DNA of 64,000 nucleotides from Pseudomonas sp. ACN8 (GTDB lineage: Bacteria; Pseudomonadota; Gammaproteobacteria; Pseudomonadales; Pseudomonadaceae): NCBI RefSeq assembly GCF_002303925.1, contig NZ_MRCS01000012.1, positions 79,539-143,538 of the forward strand, given 5' to 3'. Below the pieces are notes generated by a model. That model ran no database searches and was not told the origin of the DNA. It saw nothing but the letters and a program-made list of their open reading frames with translations. Below are positions 1-8,114 of this stretch, piece by piece; positions within the stretch are counted from its first letter, which is position 1, and every line of letters begins with the position of its first letter. Made by a program: the position numbers and the translations under genes.

Positions 1-450
1 GTGCATGGTCCGGGTGTATTGGGCCAGCTGGCGACTGACGGTATCGACCCAGGCGCGATCCGACAGCTTCGGGTCGCGGCGCTCGGCCAGTGCCGACAAG
101 TCTTCGGTGCGCGGCAGTTCCCGGGTAATCATCGCGCCGCGAGCGTAGGCCGCACCGCGCCGCTCCAGCCCCCAGGCCACCACTTGCGCAGTGGGGATGC
201 CCCACTTGGCGAACCGCTTGAGGTTCTGCCATTCCATCTTCACCCGAGGCTTGCCCAGGTAACGCCGCAAGCCTTTACCAGCGCCCACATACCGCTTTAC
301 GTAATAGTTGACGCCCTTGCGCTCGACACGGATGACCTCCGAGAGCACGTCACTGGTCAAACGCTCGCCTTGCAGCGCAAACACAGCCTCGAGGCTGCCA
401 AAGTCATCGGCCAGCTCGCTGTAGGCCGGATCCAGTTTCCAACCCGACAT
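1..450 (-). CDS. LPS core kinase-like protein, InaA/RfaP family (3' end outside window)
   Basis: The visible part is the first 150 codons, reading from ATG at 450 towards the left edge. The N-terminus (MSGWKLDPAYSEL) is followed by a kinase-like N-lobe with a VNYYVKRY stretch, a probable nucleotide-binding lysine strand, and a conserved KMEWQNLKRF region. This matches the InaA/lipopolysaccharide kinase family, which lies directly after waaP in Pseudomonas (PA5008 in P. aeruginosa, from memory). Its ATG overlaps the waaP stop by one base (TGATG), so it is translationally coupled in the core operon. Likely role: sugar or core phosphorylation in the inner LPS core at the cytoplasmic face of the membrane. 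The catalytic motif lies beyond the window, so activity cannot be judged. Confidence 0.85.
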   Translation of the reverse strand, partial: MSGWKLDPAYSELADDFGSLEAVFALQGERLTSDVLSEVIRVERKGVNYYVKRYVGAGKGLRRYLGKPRVKMEWQNLKRFAKWGIPTAQVVAWGLERRGAAYARGAMITRELPRTEDLSALAERRDPKLSDRAWVDTVSRQLAQYTRTMH

Positions 451-1256
451 CAGAGCGCATCCCCGTATCGCTGTTTACGCTCGTAGAGCTTGTTGGCCTT
501 GCCGTCGAGCCAGCTCAGCAACCCGGCTTCTTCGCTCAGTATCAGGCGTAGCGGCTGCTGGAAATAGCCTTTGAGGAAACGCAACTTGTCGCGACGGGTC
601 AGGCCGATGTCCAGCGCGGAAAAGTACAGCGCGGCCAGGTCCTTGTTGCGCCAGCGCGAGGTGATCGCCGGACGGGTCTGGGCGCGGTGCAGGTCAATCA
701 CCGAGAGTTTGAAGTCGTCGGCAGTCACCGGCTTGTCGGTGTGCAGCAGGAAATGGCAGATGTAGCAGTCGCGGTGGTTGACCCCGGCACGGTGCATCAT
801 GCCGGTCATGCGTGCGACTTCGGCGATCAGCGCGCGCTTGAGTTTTGGCTCGGGCGGCTGCTTGACCCAGTTGATACTGAAGTCTTCCAGGCTGACCGTC
901 GGCGCCAGCTCTTCTGTAACGATGAAGGAGTGCTGGTCGGCCGGGTTGCTGCCCTTTTCGCCATACGCGACGGCGGTCATGGTCGGCACGCCGACTTCCT
1001 GGAGGCGTTGAATGGCCTTCCACTCCTGGCCGGCCCCCAGTACAGGAAGCTTGGCAGTGAGCAGGTTCTTGAAGATTTCGGCCCAGCCAATGCCACGGTG
1101 GATTTTCACGAAGAACCCGTTGCCGTCGACTTCCGTGCGTAATGTCCGGCGCGCTTCCAGCTCGCGGTACACCTCGCCCTTGAGTCCCTCGACTTCGGCG
1201 AACGGGTCGCGTCCAGCCCAGAGGCTCTTGAACGGTTCAGCCAGCATCAACTTCAT
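450..1256 (-). CDS. waaP: Lipopolysaccharide core heptose(I) kinase WaaP
   Basis: 268 aa, the usual WaaP length. WaaP transfers phosphate from ATP to heptose I of the inner LPS core, which in Pseudomonas is essential for outer-membrane assembly and LPS export. The protein-kinase-like signature is visible: a VKI strand with Lys51, the catalytic loop NHRDCYICHFLLH with His161-Arg162-Asp163, and a metal-binding VIDLHRAQ with Asp188. ATG directly follows the waaG TAA with no gap, and the stop overlaps the next kinase gene by one base, so the core genes form one transcript read right to left. Confidence 0.95.
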   Translation of the reverse strand: MKLMLAEPFKSLWAGRDPFAEVEGLKGEVYRELEARRTLRTEVDGNGFFVKIHRGIGWAEIFKNLLTAKLPVLGAGQEWKAIQRLQEVGVPTMTAVAYGEKGSNPADQHSFIVTEELAPTVSLEDFSINWVKQPPEPKLKRALIAEVARMTGMMHRAGVNHRDCYICHFLLHTDKPVTADDFKLSVIDLHRAQTRPAITSRWRNKDLAALYFSALDIGLTRRDKLRFLKGYFQQPLRLILSEEAGLLSWLDGKANKLYERKQRYGDAL

Positions 1257-2378
1257 TTAAGCGTGCTCCGCCAGAATCACATCGGCCGCGTGCTGCGGCA
1301 TGCTGTAGAGGTCGGCCGTTTCGGCGAAGGCCAGACCATTGCGGCTCCAGGCCGCCCTTGCTTGAGCGTCGTTCAACATGCCGGTCAGGTACTGCGTCAG
1401 TTGTGCCTGATCGAACGGTTCGTCCAGCACCAGACCCGCATCGGCCTCGGCGATGTAATGGGCATAACCGCACACCGCACTCACCAGCACCGGCAGGCCG
1501 GCCACCAGGGCTTCGAGCAAAACCGTCCCGGTATTTTCGTTGTACGCCGGGTGGATCAACAGATCGGCACCCAACAGGAAACGCGGGATATCGCTGCGGC
1601 CCTTGAGGAAGGTGACGTTATCACCCAGCCCCAATGTCGCACTCTGCATCTGGAATAACTTGGGGTCATCCTGGCCAATTACAAACAGCCGGGTGCGCTT
1701 CTTGAGATCAGCGGGCAATGCCGCCAACGCCTTGAGGCTGCGATCGACGCCCTTGGTCTTGAACCCGGAGCCGATCTGCACCAGCAGCAGTTCGTCGTCC
1801 TTGAGATTGAATTCAGCGCGGAACCCGGCGCGAATGTCATCGGCATCCACCGGCCGGCGACGATCCTGGGCGATGCCCGGCGGCAGCAGGTGAAAGCGCT
1901 CCAGCGGCGTGTCGTAATGCTTGATGAACAGCGGCTGCTGGACCTCGGAAATCATCAGTACTTCGGTCTTCGCCTCTTTGGCGAACACCGCCCGCTCGTA
2001 TTCGGCGAAGTGGCGATAGCGGCCCCAACGGCGATACAGCGAGTTACGCAGGTTCTGCGCCTTGTCTTCGAAACAGCCGTCAGCGGCGTAGTAGACGTCC
2101 AGGCCCGGCATCTTGTTGAAACCGATCAGGCGATCCACCGGGCGCTTGGCCAGGTCCGCCTCCATCCATTCGCTGAGTTTTTCGTTGCGCCGATGGTTGA
2201 AGAACGCCTTGACCGGCGCCACCAGCACTTCGAAACCCGGCGGTACGTCGCCTTCCCAGATCAGCGTGTAGACGCGAATCTGATGGCCGCGCTTCTGACA
2301 CTCCAGGGCGATTCGCATGAAATCGCGCTGCAAGCCGCCAAACGGAAAATACTTGTACAAGACAAATGCCAATTGCAT
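1257..2378 (-). CDS. waaG: LPS core glucosyltransferase WaaG (GT4)
   Basis: 373 aa GT-B fold glycosyltransferase that adds the first hexose to heptose II of the LPS core, at the cytoplasmic membrane. The N-terminal domain begins MQLAFVLYKYFPFGGLQRD with the glycine loop of the acceptor domain. The C-terminal domain carries the GT4 donor-site region HPAYNENTGTVLLEALVAG with the retaining-enzyme EX7E spacing. The gene overlaps the waaC stop by one base (TGATG) and is followed immediately by waaP, as in other Pseudomonas core operons. Confidence 0.95.
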   Translation of the reverse strand: MQLAFVLYKYFPFGGLQRDFMRIALECQKRGHQIRVYTLIWEGDVPPGFEVLVAPVKAFFNHRRNEKLSEWMEADLAKRPVDRLIGFNKMPGLDVYYAADGCFEDKAQNLRNSLYRRWGRYRHFAEYERAVFAKEAKTEVLMISEVQQPLFIKHYDTPLERFHLLPPGIAQDRRRPVDADDIRAGFRAEFNLKDDELLLVQIGSGFKTKGVDRSLKALAALPADLKKRTRLFVIGQDDPKLFQMQSATLGLGDNVTFLKGRSDIPRFLLGADLLIHPAYNENTGTVLLEALVAGLPVLVSAVCGYAHYIAEADAGLVLDEPFDQAQLTQYLTGMLNDAQARAAWSRNGLAFAETADLYSMPQHAADVILAEHA

Positions 2379-3439
2379 CAGCGCAGCTCCTCAGCCATTA
2401 ACAACGTGCTCAGTCGGCTGGCGACACGCTCGGGATTCAGACGCGTGAAGCACAACGGCCACTCGCGTTTGAGGTCAAATTGACGGGCATCTTCAGCCGT
2501 CGGTTGATAAGTGCATTTCTTTTGCAGGCACGGCGCACAAGGGAAGTCGCTGGCCAAGTGAATCTGCACTTTGCCATAGGCGCCGGTCAGGCCCGGATTG
2601 GTCGGGCCGAACAGCGACAGCGTCGGTACATCCAGCGCGGCGGCCAGATGGCCGAGGCCGGTGTCCACCGCCACGCAGGCTTGTGCACCCGCCAACACCT
2701 TGCCGACACCGGCCAGGTTCAGCTTGGGCAACACTTCGGCGTGTTTGAAACCGGCAGCGATGCGCTCGGCCCGGGCTTTCTCCTGCGCATTGCCCCACGG
2801 CAGCTTCACCCCGACGCCCAGGTAGCCGACTCGCTCGGTCAGTTCGCGCCAGTACGCTTCGGGCCAGTGCTTGGTGTCCCAGGTGGTGCCATGCAGAAAC
2901 ACCACGTACGGATTCTTGCGCGGCAATTCCACCAGGCGCTCGATATTCAGGCCGTAGTCACCCAGGCCTTTGGGCAAGTCATAGCCCAACGCGATGGCGA
3001 ACAACTGACGCACTCGCTCCACCGCATGCTGCCCGCGGGCAACGGCCAGGCGTCGATCGTAAAAGCGCGCAGCGATGGGCTCACGCGCCGAGCTTTTATC
3101 AAGGCCGGCCACCGGGGCCTTGACGTAACGGGTCAGCCAGGCGCTTTTCAGCAAGCCCTGGGCATCGATCACCAAGTCATAATTCGTGGCGCGAACACTT
3201 TGCTTGAAGCGCTTCCACTCACCGCTCTTGATGGTCTGCCAGATGTTTTTGCGCCAGCGACGGATCGCCACCGGAATCACCTTGCCCACCGCCGGATGCC
3301 AGGTCGGGATCTCGGCAAAGCCTTCTTCCACCACCCAGTCGAATTTGATGCCGGGAATCGCCCGCGCCGCGTCGGTCAACGCCGGCAACGCGTGAATGAC
3401 ATCGCCCAACGAAGAAGTCTTGATCAACAGAACCCGCAA
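2378..3439 (-). CDS. waaC: LPS heptosyltransferase I WaaC (GT9)
   Basis: 353 aa member of GT9. It transfers the first L-glycero-D-manno-heptose from ADP-heptose to Kdo2-lipid A. Visible family marks are MRVLLIKTSSLGDVIHALPAL at the N-terminus, VVFLHGTTWDTKHWP in the middle and a donor-binding VDTGLGHLAAALDVPTLSLFGPT near the C-terminus. The start codon is TTG at 3439, one base after the waaF stop, with a GAGG Shine-Dalgarno lying inside the end of waaF. The weak start may tune its yield relative to waaF. Confidence 0.95.
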   Translation of the reverse strand: MRVLLIKTSSLGDVIHALPALTDAARAIPGIKFDWVVEEGFAEIPTWHPAVGKVIPVAIRRWRKNIWQTIKSGEWKRFKQSVRATNYDLVIDAQGLLKSAWLTRYVKAPVAGLDKSSAREPIAARFYDRRLAVARGQHAVERVRQLFAIALGYDLPKGLGDYGLNIERLVELPRKNPYVVFLHGTTWDTKHWPEAYWRELTERVGYLGVGVKLPWGNAQEKARAERIAAGFKHAEVLPKLNLAGVGKVLAGAQACVAVDTGLGHLAAALDVPTLSLFGPTNPGLTGAYGKVQIHLASDFPCAPCLQKKCTYQPTAEDARQFDLKREWPLCFTRLNPERVASRLSTLLMAEELR

Positions 3440-3440
3440 G

Positions 3441-4475
3441 TTATTTGACCTCGACCACAGTGCCTTGCAACCGCTGCAAGGCTTCGTTCACAGCCTGCGG
3501 CATGAGCTGGCGCAGGCAATTGTAATGGCCGAAACGGCAGGTGCGGTCGAAGCATGGGCTGCATTCGATACCCAGGCGAACGACTTCGACGTGCTCGGCC
3601 AGCGGTGGCGTGAACCCCGGCGATGTCGAACCGTAGACGGCGACCAGCGGGCGGTTCAGCGCGGCGGCGACGTGCATCAGGCCGGAGTCGTTGGACACTA
3701 CCGCATCGGCGCAGGACATCAGGTCGATGGCTTCGGCCAGCGAGGTGCCGCCGCTGAGGTTCACTGACTCCTCACGCAGGCCGGGAATCAGCCGCGCGCG
3801 GATGTCTTCGCCCACGGCGTGATCGTTTTTCGAACCGAACAGCCAGACTTGCCAGCCCTCGCGGATCTTCGCTTCGGCCACCTTGGCGTAATGCTCGGAC
3901 GGCCAGCGTTTGGACTCGCCGAACTCGGCGCCGGGGCACAGGGCCAACACCGGGCGGTCGAGGGTCAGGCCGAATTTGGCCAACGCTGCTTCGCGGGTAA
4001 CCGGGTCGATCTGCAGCGTCGGGCGCGGATAGGGTTTTGGCAATTCAGCGCCCGGCTCGAACGCCAGGGCCATGAAGCGCTCGATCATCAACGGGTAACG
4101 ATCCTTGTCCAGCGTGCGCACATCATTGAGCAGGCCATAGCGCAATTCGCCACGCCAGCCGGTGCGTTTCGGGATGCCGGCAAAGAACGGCACCAGCGCC
4201 GACTTCAGGGAGTTGGGCAACAGGATCGCCTGGTCGTACTGGCCGGCCAGGGATTTGCCGATGCGTCGACGCGTTGCCAGCTCCAGGACACCGTGACCGA
4301 GCGGAAAGCTCAAGGCCTGACGAACTTCGGGCATGCGCTCAAGAATCGGCCGGCTCCACTCGGGGGCCAGCACGTCGATTTCGCATTGCGGGTGGCGTTG
4401 TTTCAGACACTGGAAAAGTGTCTGCGCCATCACCATGTCACCGACCCAACTGGGCCCAACGATCAGAATTTTCAT
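3441..4475 (-). CDS. waaF: LPS heptosyltransferase II WaaF (GT9)
   Basis: 344 aa GT9 enzyme that adds heptose II to heptose I of the inner core. Motifs: MKILIVGPSWVGDMVMAQ at the start, LALCPGAEFGESKRWP, and VVSNDSGLMHVAAALNRPLVAVYGSTSP as the ADP-heptose site. It is first in the core operon waaF-waaC-waaG-waaP-kinase. The promoter should lie in the REP-containing gap before glnE or further upstream. In P. aeruginosa ilvE sits between glnE and waaF (memory); here it does not. Confidence 0.95.
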   Translation of the reverse strand: MKILIVGPSWVGDMVMAQTLFQCLKQRHPQCEIDVLAPEWSRPILERMPEVRQALSFPLGHGVLELATRRRIGKSLAGQYDQAILLPNSLKSALVPFFAGIPKRTGWRGELRYGLLNDVRTLDKDRYPLMIERFMALAFEPGAELPKPYPRPTLQIDPVTREAALAKFGLTLDRPVLALCPGAEFGESKRWPSEHYAKVAEAKIREGWQVWLFGSKNDHAVGEDIRARLIPGLREESVNLSGGTSLAEAIDLMSCADAVVSNDSGLMHVAAALNRPLVAVYGSTSPGFTPPLAEHVEVVRLGIECSPCFDRTCRFGHYNCLRQLMPQAVNEALQRLQGTVVEVK

Positions 4476-4592
4476 GTGGTTTCCATAAACGAACCGGGGA
4501 GGCCTACGCCTCCCCGCCTCGAAAATCTCTGCAGGAGCACGGTGGCTTGCGATGGGTCATCACCTTCAACATTGCTGTCGACTGTCACTCCG

Positions 4593-4618
4593 CTATCGCG
4601 AGCAAGCTCGCTCCCACA
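4593..4618 (-). repeat. REP element, single
   Basis: The + strand reads TATCGCGAGCAAGCTCGCTC then CCACA, the reverse complement of the Pseudomonas REP consensus. The inner GCGAGCAAGCTCGC forms a hairpin. It lies 45 bp from a REP pair, giving three elements in the waaF-glnE gap. The 316-bp gap holds nothing else that I recognise. Confidence 0.9.
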
Positions 4619-4661
4619 TTGGGTATTGGTGTACCTCGATCCGCATGACACTGCAGATCTA

Positions 4662-4763
4662 CTGTGGGAGCGAGCTTGCTCGCGATGGTCGTTAACGATA
4701 ACGCGGCAAGTCTGGCACCCCGCTGCGCTCTCAAGTTCATCGCGAGCAAGCTCGCTCCTACAG
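4662..4763. repeat. REP pair (BIME) between waaF and glnE
   Basis: Two REPs in opposite orientation (about 4662-4688 forward, 4738-4763 reverse) around a roughly 50-bp spacer that begins GGTCGTTAACGATAACGCGG. The spacer closely resembles that of the pair at 49011-49113, so the whole unit appears to move as one. Confidence 0.9.
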
Positions 4764-4791
4764 GGGATATTGGCGTATCAAATATCCCGTT

Positions 4792-7731
4792 TCAGCTTAG
4801 CCCCAGCTCACGCCAGATCCGCATGACCTGCCGCCGTTCGTCCGCGAACTGGTCGCCCGGAATCACCCCCGGGCCCTTCTGCAAGGCCTGCCGGTGGGCG
4901 GCGGAACGGTACGCTTTATACGCTTCACGCAACAGGCTGGCATCTTCGACGGGCATCAGCCCTTCATGCTCAAGCTCTTCCAGAATGCGGATGTTGTCCG
5001 TCCAGCGCAGCAATGGCGGGTGTGTTTCGGACCACGCCAGGGCCGCGTATTGCACCATAAATTCAATATCGACGATACCTCCGGCGTCCTGCTTGATATC
5101 GAACGGCGCCGTGGCTTCGAAGGCATTTGCCCCGGTGCCGGCCGCGGTGCTCTTGCTGCCCAGGTTATCGCGCATCTTGGCGCGCATCTCGCTGACCTCC
5201 TGGCGCAGGGTTGGCAGGTCACGCGTCTTGCCCAATATCGCAGCACGGACTTTCTCGAAGGCCTGGCCGACATCCTGACTGCCCACCAACACCCGCGCCC
5301 GCACCAGCGCCTGGTGCTCCCAGGTCCAGGCTTCGTTCTCCTGATAACGGGCAAACGCCCCCAGGGAACTCACCAGCAAGCCCGACGCGCCGGAAGGCCG
5401 CAGGCGCATGTCCACTTCATACAGCTGCCCGGAGTTGGTCTGCGCCGTCAGCAAGTGAATGATCCGCTGCCCCAGCCGGGTGAAAAATTGCGCGCCGTCG
5501 ATGGGTTTGACGCCATCGGTTTCAGCCTGCGGATCGCCGTCGTGGATGAACACCAGGTCCAGGTCCGAACCATGCCCGAGTTCCAGGCCGCCGACTTTTC
5601 CATAACCGACAATGATGAAGCCGGGATCGCACAAGGTGCCATCGGTGCGCAGCGGTGTGCCGTACTTGGCCACCGTTTGCCTCCAGGCCAGCGCCAGCAC
5701 TTGTTCCAGGATCGCCTCGGCGAGCCAGGTCAGGTAATCGCTGACTTTCATCAGCGGCAGGCTGCCGGCGATTTCCGAGGCGGCTACCCGCAAGCGGTGC
5801 GCCAGCTTGAAATGGCGCAGGGCTTCCATTTGCTGCTCGAGGTCGTCCTCGGGAATCCGTGTCAGACGCTCGCGCAATTCGGCGGCCAGTTCTGGCGCCA
5901 GTGGCGGCTTGAACAGTCGGCCTTCATTGAGCAATTCGTCGAGCAGCAGCGGAAAACGGGTAATTTGCTCGGCGATCCACGGGCTCGCCGCGCACAGCGT
6001 CAGCAATCGCCGCAACGCACTGGGGTTCTCGGTCAACAGCACCAGGTACGCCGAACGACGGGCCACGGCTTCGACCAGTGGCAGCACTCGTTCCAATACC
6101 AGGTCCGGATTGTCATGCTCCACGGCCTGTGCCAGCAATCGCGGAATAAAAGCATCGAGACGTTCGCGCCCCAGACGCTGCATCGCCCTCAATTGTGGAC
6201 TGCCGCGCAAACCGGCCAGGGCTCTCAAGGCCTCTGGGGCATCCTTGAAACCGCCCTCTTCCAGCTGGCGGCAGGCGGCCTCATCGTCCTGGGCCTCTTC
6301 CCACAGCGGCAACCACTCACCGCCGACCACCACTTCGCTTTCGGCGCCCAGCTCTTCATCGGGATCGGCGATCACCTGCCCGAAGTGCCAGGCAATACGG
6401 CCGCGCCAATACATCAGCTGTTCGTGGAACGCCGTCCAGTTGGCGAAACCCAGCATAAAGGCAATGCGCGCCTGATCCTGCTCGCCATCGGGCAACATTT
6501 GCGTCTGGCGATCGGCAATCGCCTGAATCGCGTGTTCGGTGTAACGCAGGAATTCGTAACCTTCACGCATTTCGCTGATCACGGCCGGCGGCAGATAACC
6601 CTGACCTTCCAGCGTGCTCAGCACCTTTAATAGTGGGCGCTGCTGCAAGCTCAGATCACGGCCGCCATGGATCAGCTGGAATGCCTGGGCAATGAACTCG
6701 ACTTCACGAATACCGCCGGAGCCGAGCTTGATGTTATCGGCCATGCCCTTGCGCCGCACTTCCTGCTGGATCAGCTGCTTCATGGTGCGCAGCGCTTCGA
6801 TGGCGGAAAAATCCAGGTAACGCCGGTAAACGAACGGGCGCAGCATCTCTTGCAGCTGCGCGCCGGCTACCTGATCGCCGGCCACCACCCGCGACTTGAT
6901 CATCGCGTAGCGTTCCCAGTCGCGACCCTGGTCCTGGTAATACTGCTCCAGCGCGTTGAAGCTCAGCACCAGTGCGCCCGCCGAACCGTAAGGACGCAAG
7001 CGCATGTCGACGCGGAATACAAAGCCGTCGACGGTCATCGGGTCCAGGGCCTTGATCAGCCGCTGGCCCAGACGAATGAAGAACTCCTGATTATCCAGCG
7101 GGCGTTTGACGCCGACGGTTTCACCACCCTCGGGATAGGCGAAAATCAGGTCGATGTCCGACGACAGGTTCAGCTCCACGGCGCCGAGCTTGCCCATGCC
7201 GAGAACGACCATCTGCTGCGGCTCGCCGCTGCGCCGCCCGGTCGGCACGCCGAACTGCTGGCAATGGCGCAGGTACAACCATTGATAGGCCTGATCGATG
7301 CTGGCATCGGCCATGTCCGAAAGGTCGCGGCAGGTCTGGATCAAATCGGCCTGGCGGGTCAGGTCGCGCCAGATGATCCGCACCTGATGGCGGGCTCGCT
7401 GGCGACGCAAGGCGCGGCCAAGCTGATCGTCGGTCTCGGCCACGCTCACGGCGGCCGCGATCTGCCCGCATAACTCACCGGGGGCGAAGCGGCGGTCCAG
7501 TTCGCCGGACTGCACCAGCCCCAGCAACATCAAAGGGTCACGAACACACTGTTCAATCACGAAATCGCTGGCGGCGGTGACGCGGGCAAATTGCGCCCAG
7601 CGCTCCGGCGTCCAGGCAGACAGACCGTGGTCATCGTCCAAGGCAGCGACGGCAGCCCGGAACGACTGCTCGGCGCGGGTGACAAACGGCAGGAGAATGG
7701 CGGGCAGTTCAGCAAGCGAAGGGAGGCTCAT
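4792..7731 (-). CDS. glnE: Bifunctional glutamine synthetase adenylyltransferase/deadenylase GlnE
   Basis: 979 aa. GlnE attaches AMP to, or removes it from, a tyrosine of each glutamine synthetase subunit in response to PII and glutamine, adjusting ammonia assimilation in the cytoplasm. The two nucleotidyltransferase half-proteins are both visible: the N-terminal deadenylase half has LSSDIDLIFAYPEGG (about residue 195-210) and the C-terminal adenylylating half has GHGSDLDLVFIHDGD (about 715-730). A helical regulatory linker lies between them. Length and both DxD sites are intact. It is transcribed away from aceE. Confidence 0.97.
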   Translation of the reverse strand: MSLPSLAELPAILLPFVTRAEQSFRAAVAALDDDHGLSAWTPERWAQFARVTAASDFVIEQCVRDPLMLLGLVQSGELDRRFAPGELCGQIAAAVSVAETDDQLGRALRRQRARHQVRIIWRDLTRQADLIQTCRDLSDMADASIDQAYQWLYLRHCQQFGVPTGRRSGEPQQMVVLGMGKLGAVELNLSSDIDLIFAYPEGGETVGVKRPLDNQEFFIRLGQRLIKALDPMTVDGFVFRVDMRLRPYGSAGALVLSFNALEQYYQDQGRDWERYAMIKSRVVAGDQVAGAQLQEMLRPFVYRRYLDFSAIEALRTMKQLIQQEVRRKGMADNIKLGSGGIREVEFIAQAFQLIHGGRDLSLQQRPLLKVLSTLEGQGYLPPAVISEMREGYEFLRYTEHAIQAIADRQTQMLPDGEQDQARIAFMLGFANWTAFHEQLMYWRGRIAWHFGQVIADPDEELGAESEVVVGGEWLPLWEEAQDDEAACRQLEEGGFKDAPEALRALAGLRGSPQLRAMQRLGRERLDAFIPRLLAQAVEHDNPDLVLERVLPLVEAVARRSAYLVLLTENPSALRRLLTLCAASPWIAEQITRFPLLLDELLNEGRLFKPPLAPELAAELRERLTRIPEDDLEQQMEALRHFKLAHRLRVAASEIAGSLPLMKVSDYLTWLAEAILEQVLALAWRQTVAKYGTPLRTDGTLCDPGFIIVGYGKVGGLELGHGSDLDLVFIHDGDPQAETDGVKPIDGAQFFTRLGQRIIHLLTAQTNSGQLYEVDMRLRPSGASGLLVSSLGAFARYQENEAWTWEHQALVRARVLVGSQDVGQAFEKVRAAILGKTRDLPTLRQEVSEMRAKMRDNLGSKSTAAGTGANAFEATAPFDIKQDAGGIVDIEFMVQYAALAWSETHPPLLRWTDNIRILEELEHEGLMPVEDASLLREAYKAYRSAAHRQALQKGPGVIPGDQFADERRQVMRIWRELGLS

Positions 7732-7765
7732 GGTCTATCCTTGATCGGCGTACAACGGACTGCAT

Positions 7766-7790
7766 GTAGTGGTTTTCGAAAACCCACTAC
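7766..7790. promoter_or_regulatory. 25-bp near-perfect palindrome upstream of glnE
   Basis: GTAGTGG and CCACTAC arms flank a self-complementary TTTTCGAAAA core, with one unpaired base. It starts 35 bp before the glnE ATG, so it would form a hairpin in the glnE leader or serve as an operator. I cannot name a binding protein. Confidence 0.45.
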
Positions 7791-7937
7791 CTGAGGGAGT
7801 GTCGAACAAAAGTTAGAAATAGCTGAAATTTCTTTAATTTTGGCAGCCAGCATCAAGCTTTTACCTTTTGTAGTTGGAAAAAGACCAACCTTAACGATTA
7901 TTCTCACAACGCAGCCGGGGGCCACAAGCCGCTCTTC

Positions 7938-7952
7938 TGTAGTTTTACTACT
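7938..7952. promoter_or_regulatory. Operator-like palindrome 1 upstream of aceE
   Basis: TGTAGTTTTACTACT, 14 of 15 positions of the palindrome TGTAGTnnnACTACA. Its centre is 52 bp from the second site, about five helical turns, so both would face the same side of the DNA. The motif resembles the HexR (RpiR-family) operator as I remember it. A TATATA at 7955-7960 could be a -10 element that site 1 would block. Confidence 0.5.
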
Positions 7953-7989
7953 CGTATATACATTAGCCGGGCTGAAATGCCGGAAGATT

Positions 7990-8004
7990 TGTAGTAAAAC
8001 TACA
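7990..8004. promoter_or_regulatory. Operator-like palindrome 2 upstream of aceE
   Basis: TGTAGTAAAACTACA is a perfect 15-bp palindrome (TGTAGT-AAA-ACTACA), 110 bp before the aceE ATG. Together with site 1 it forms an inverted-repeat pair in the 383-bp glnE-aceE gap. It is likely bound by a central-carbon repressor; HexR is the best guess, by motif memory only. The rest of the gap is AT-rich leader with no gene. Confidence 0.6.
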
Positions 8005-8114
8005 CGCCGCCGGAACAACCTGTCGGCAATCCAAGAATTCATAACGTCTGCCCACAAGGCCAGTCGCTAACTCAGGCAACCGATTCTGGTAGCCTTTCCG
8101 CCCTGGAGCAAGCC

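Noticed and set aside
1..486. Plus-strand frame at the left edge
   Set aside because: Antisense to the InaA-like kinase gene, whose minus-strand product is clearly conserved and coupled to waaP.
7728..8057. Minus-strand frame across the glnE-aceE gap
   Set aside because: It covers the palindromes and AT-rich control region, has no coding character and no ribosome site.
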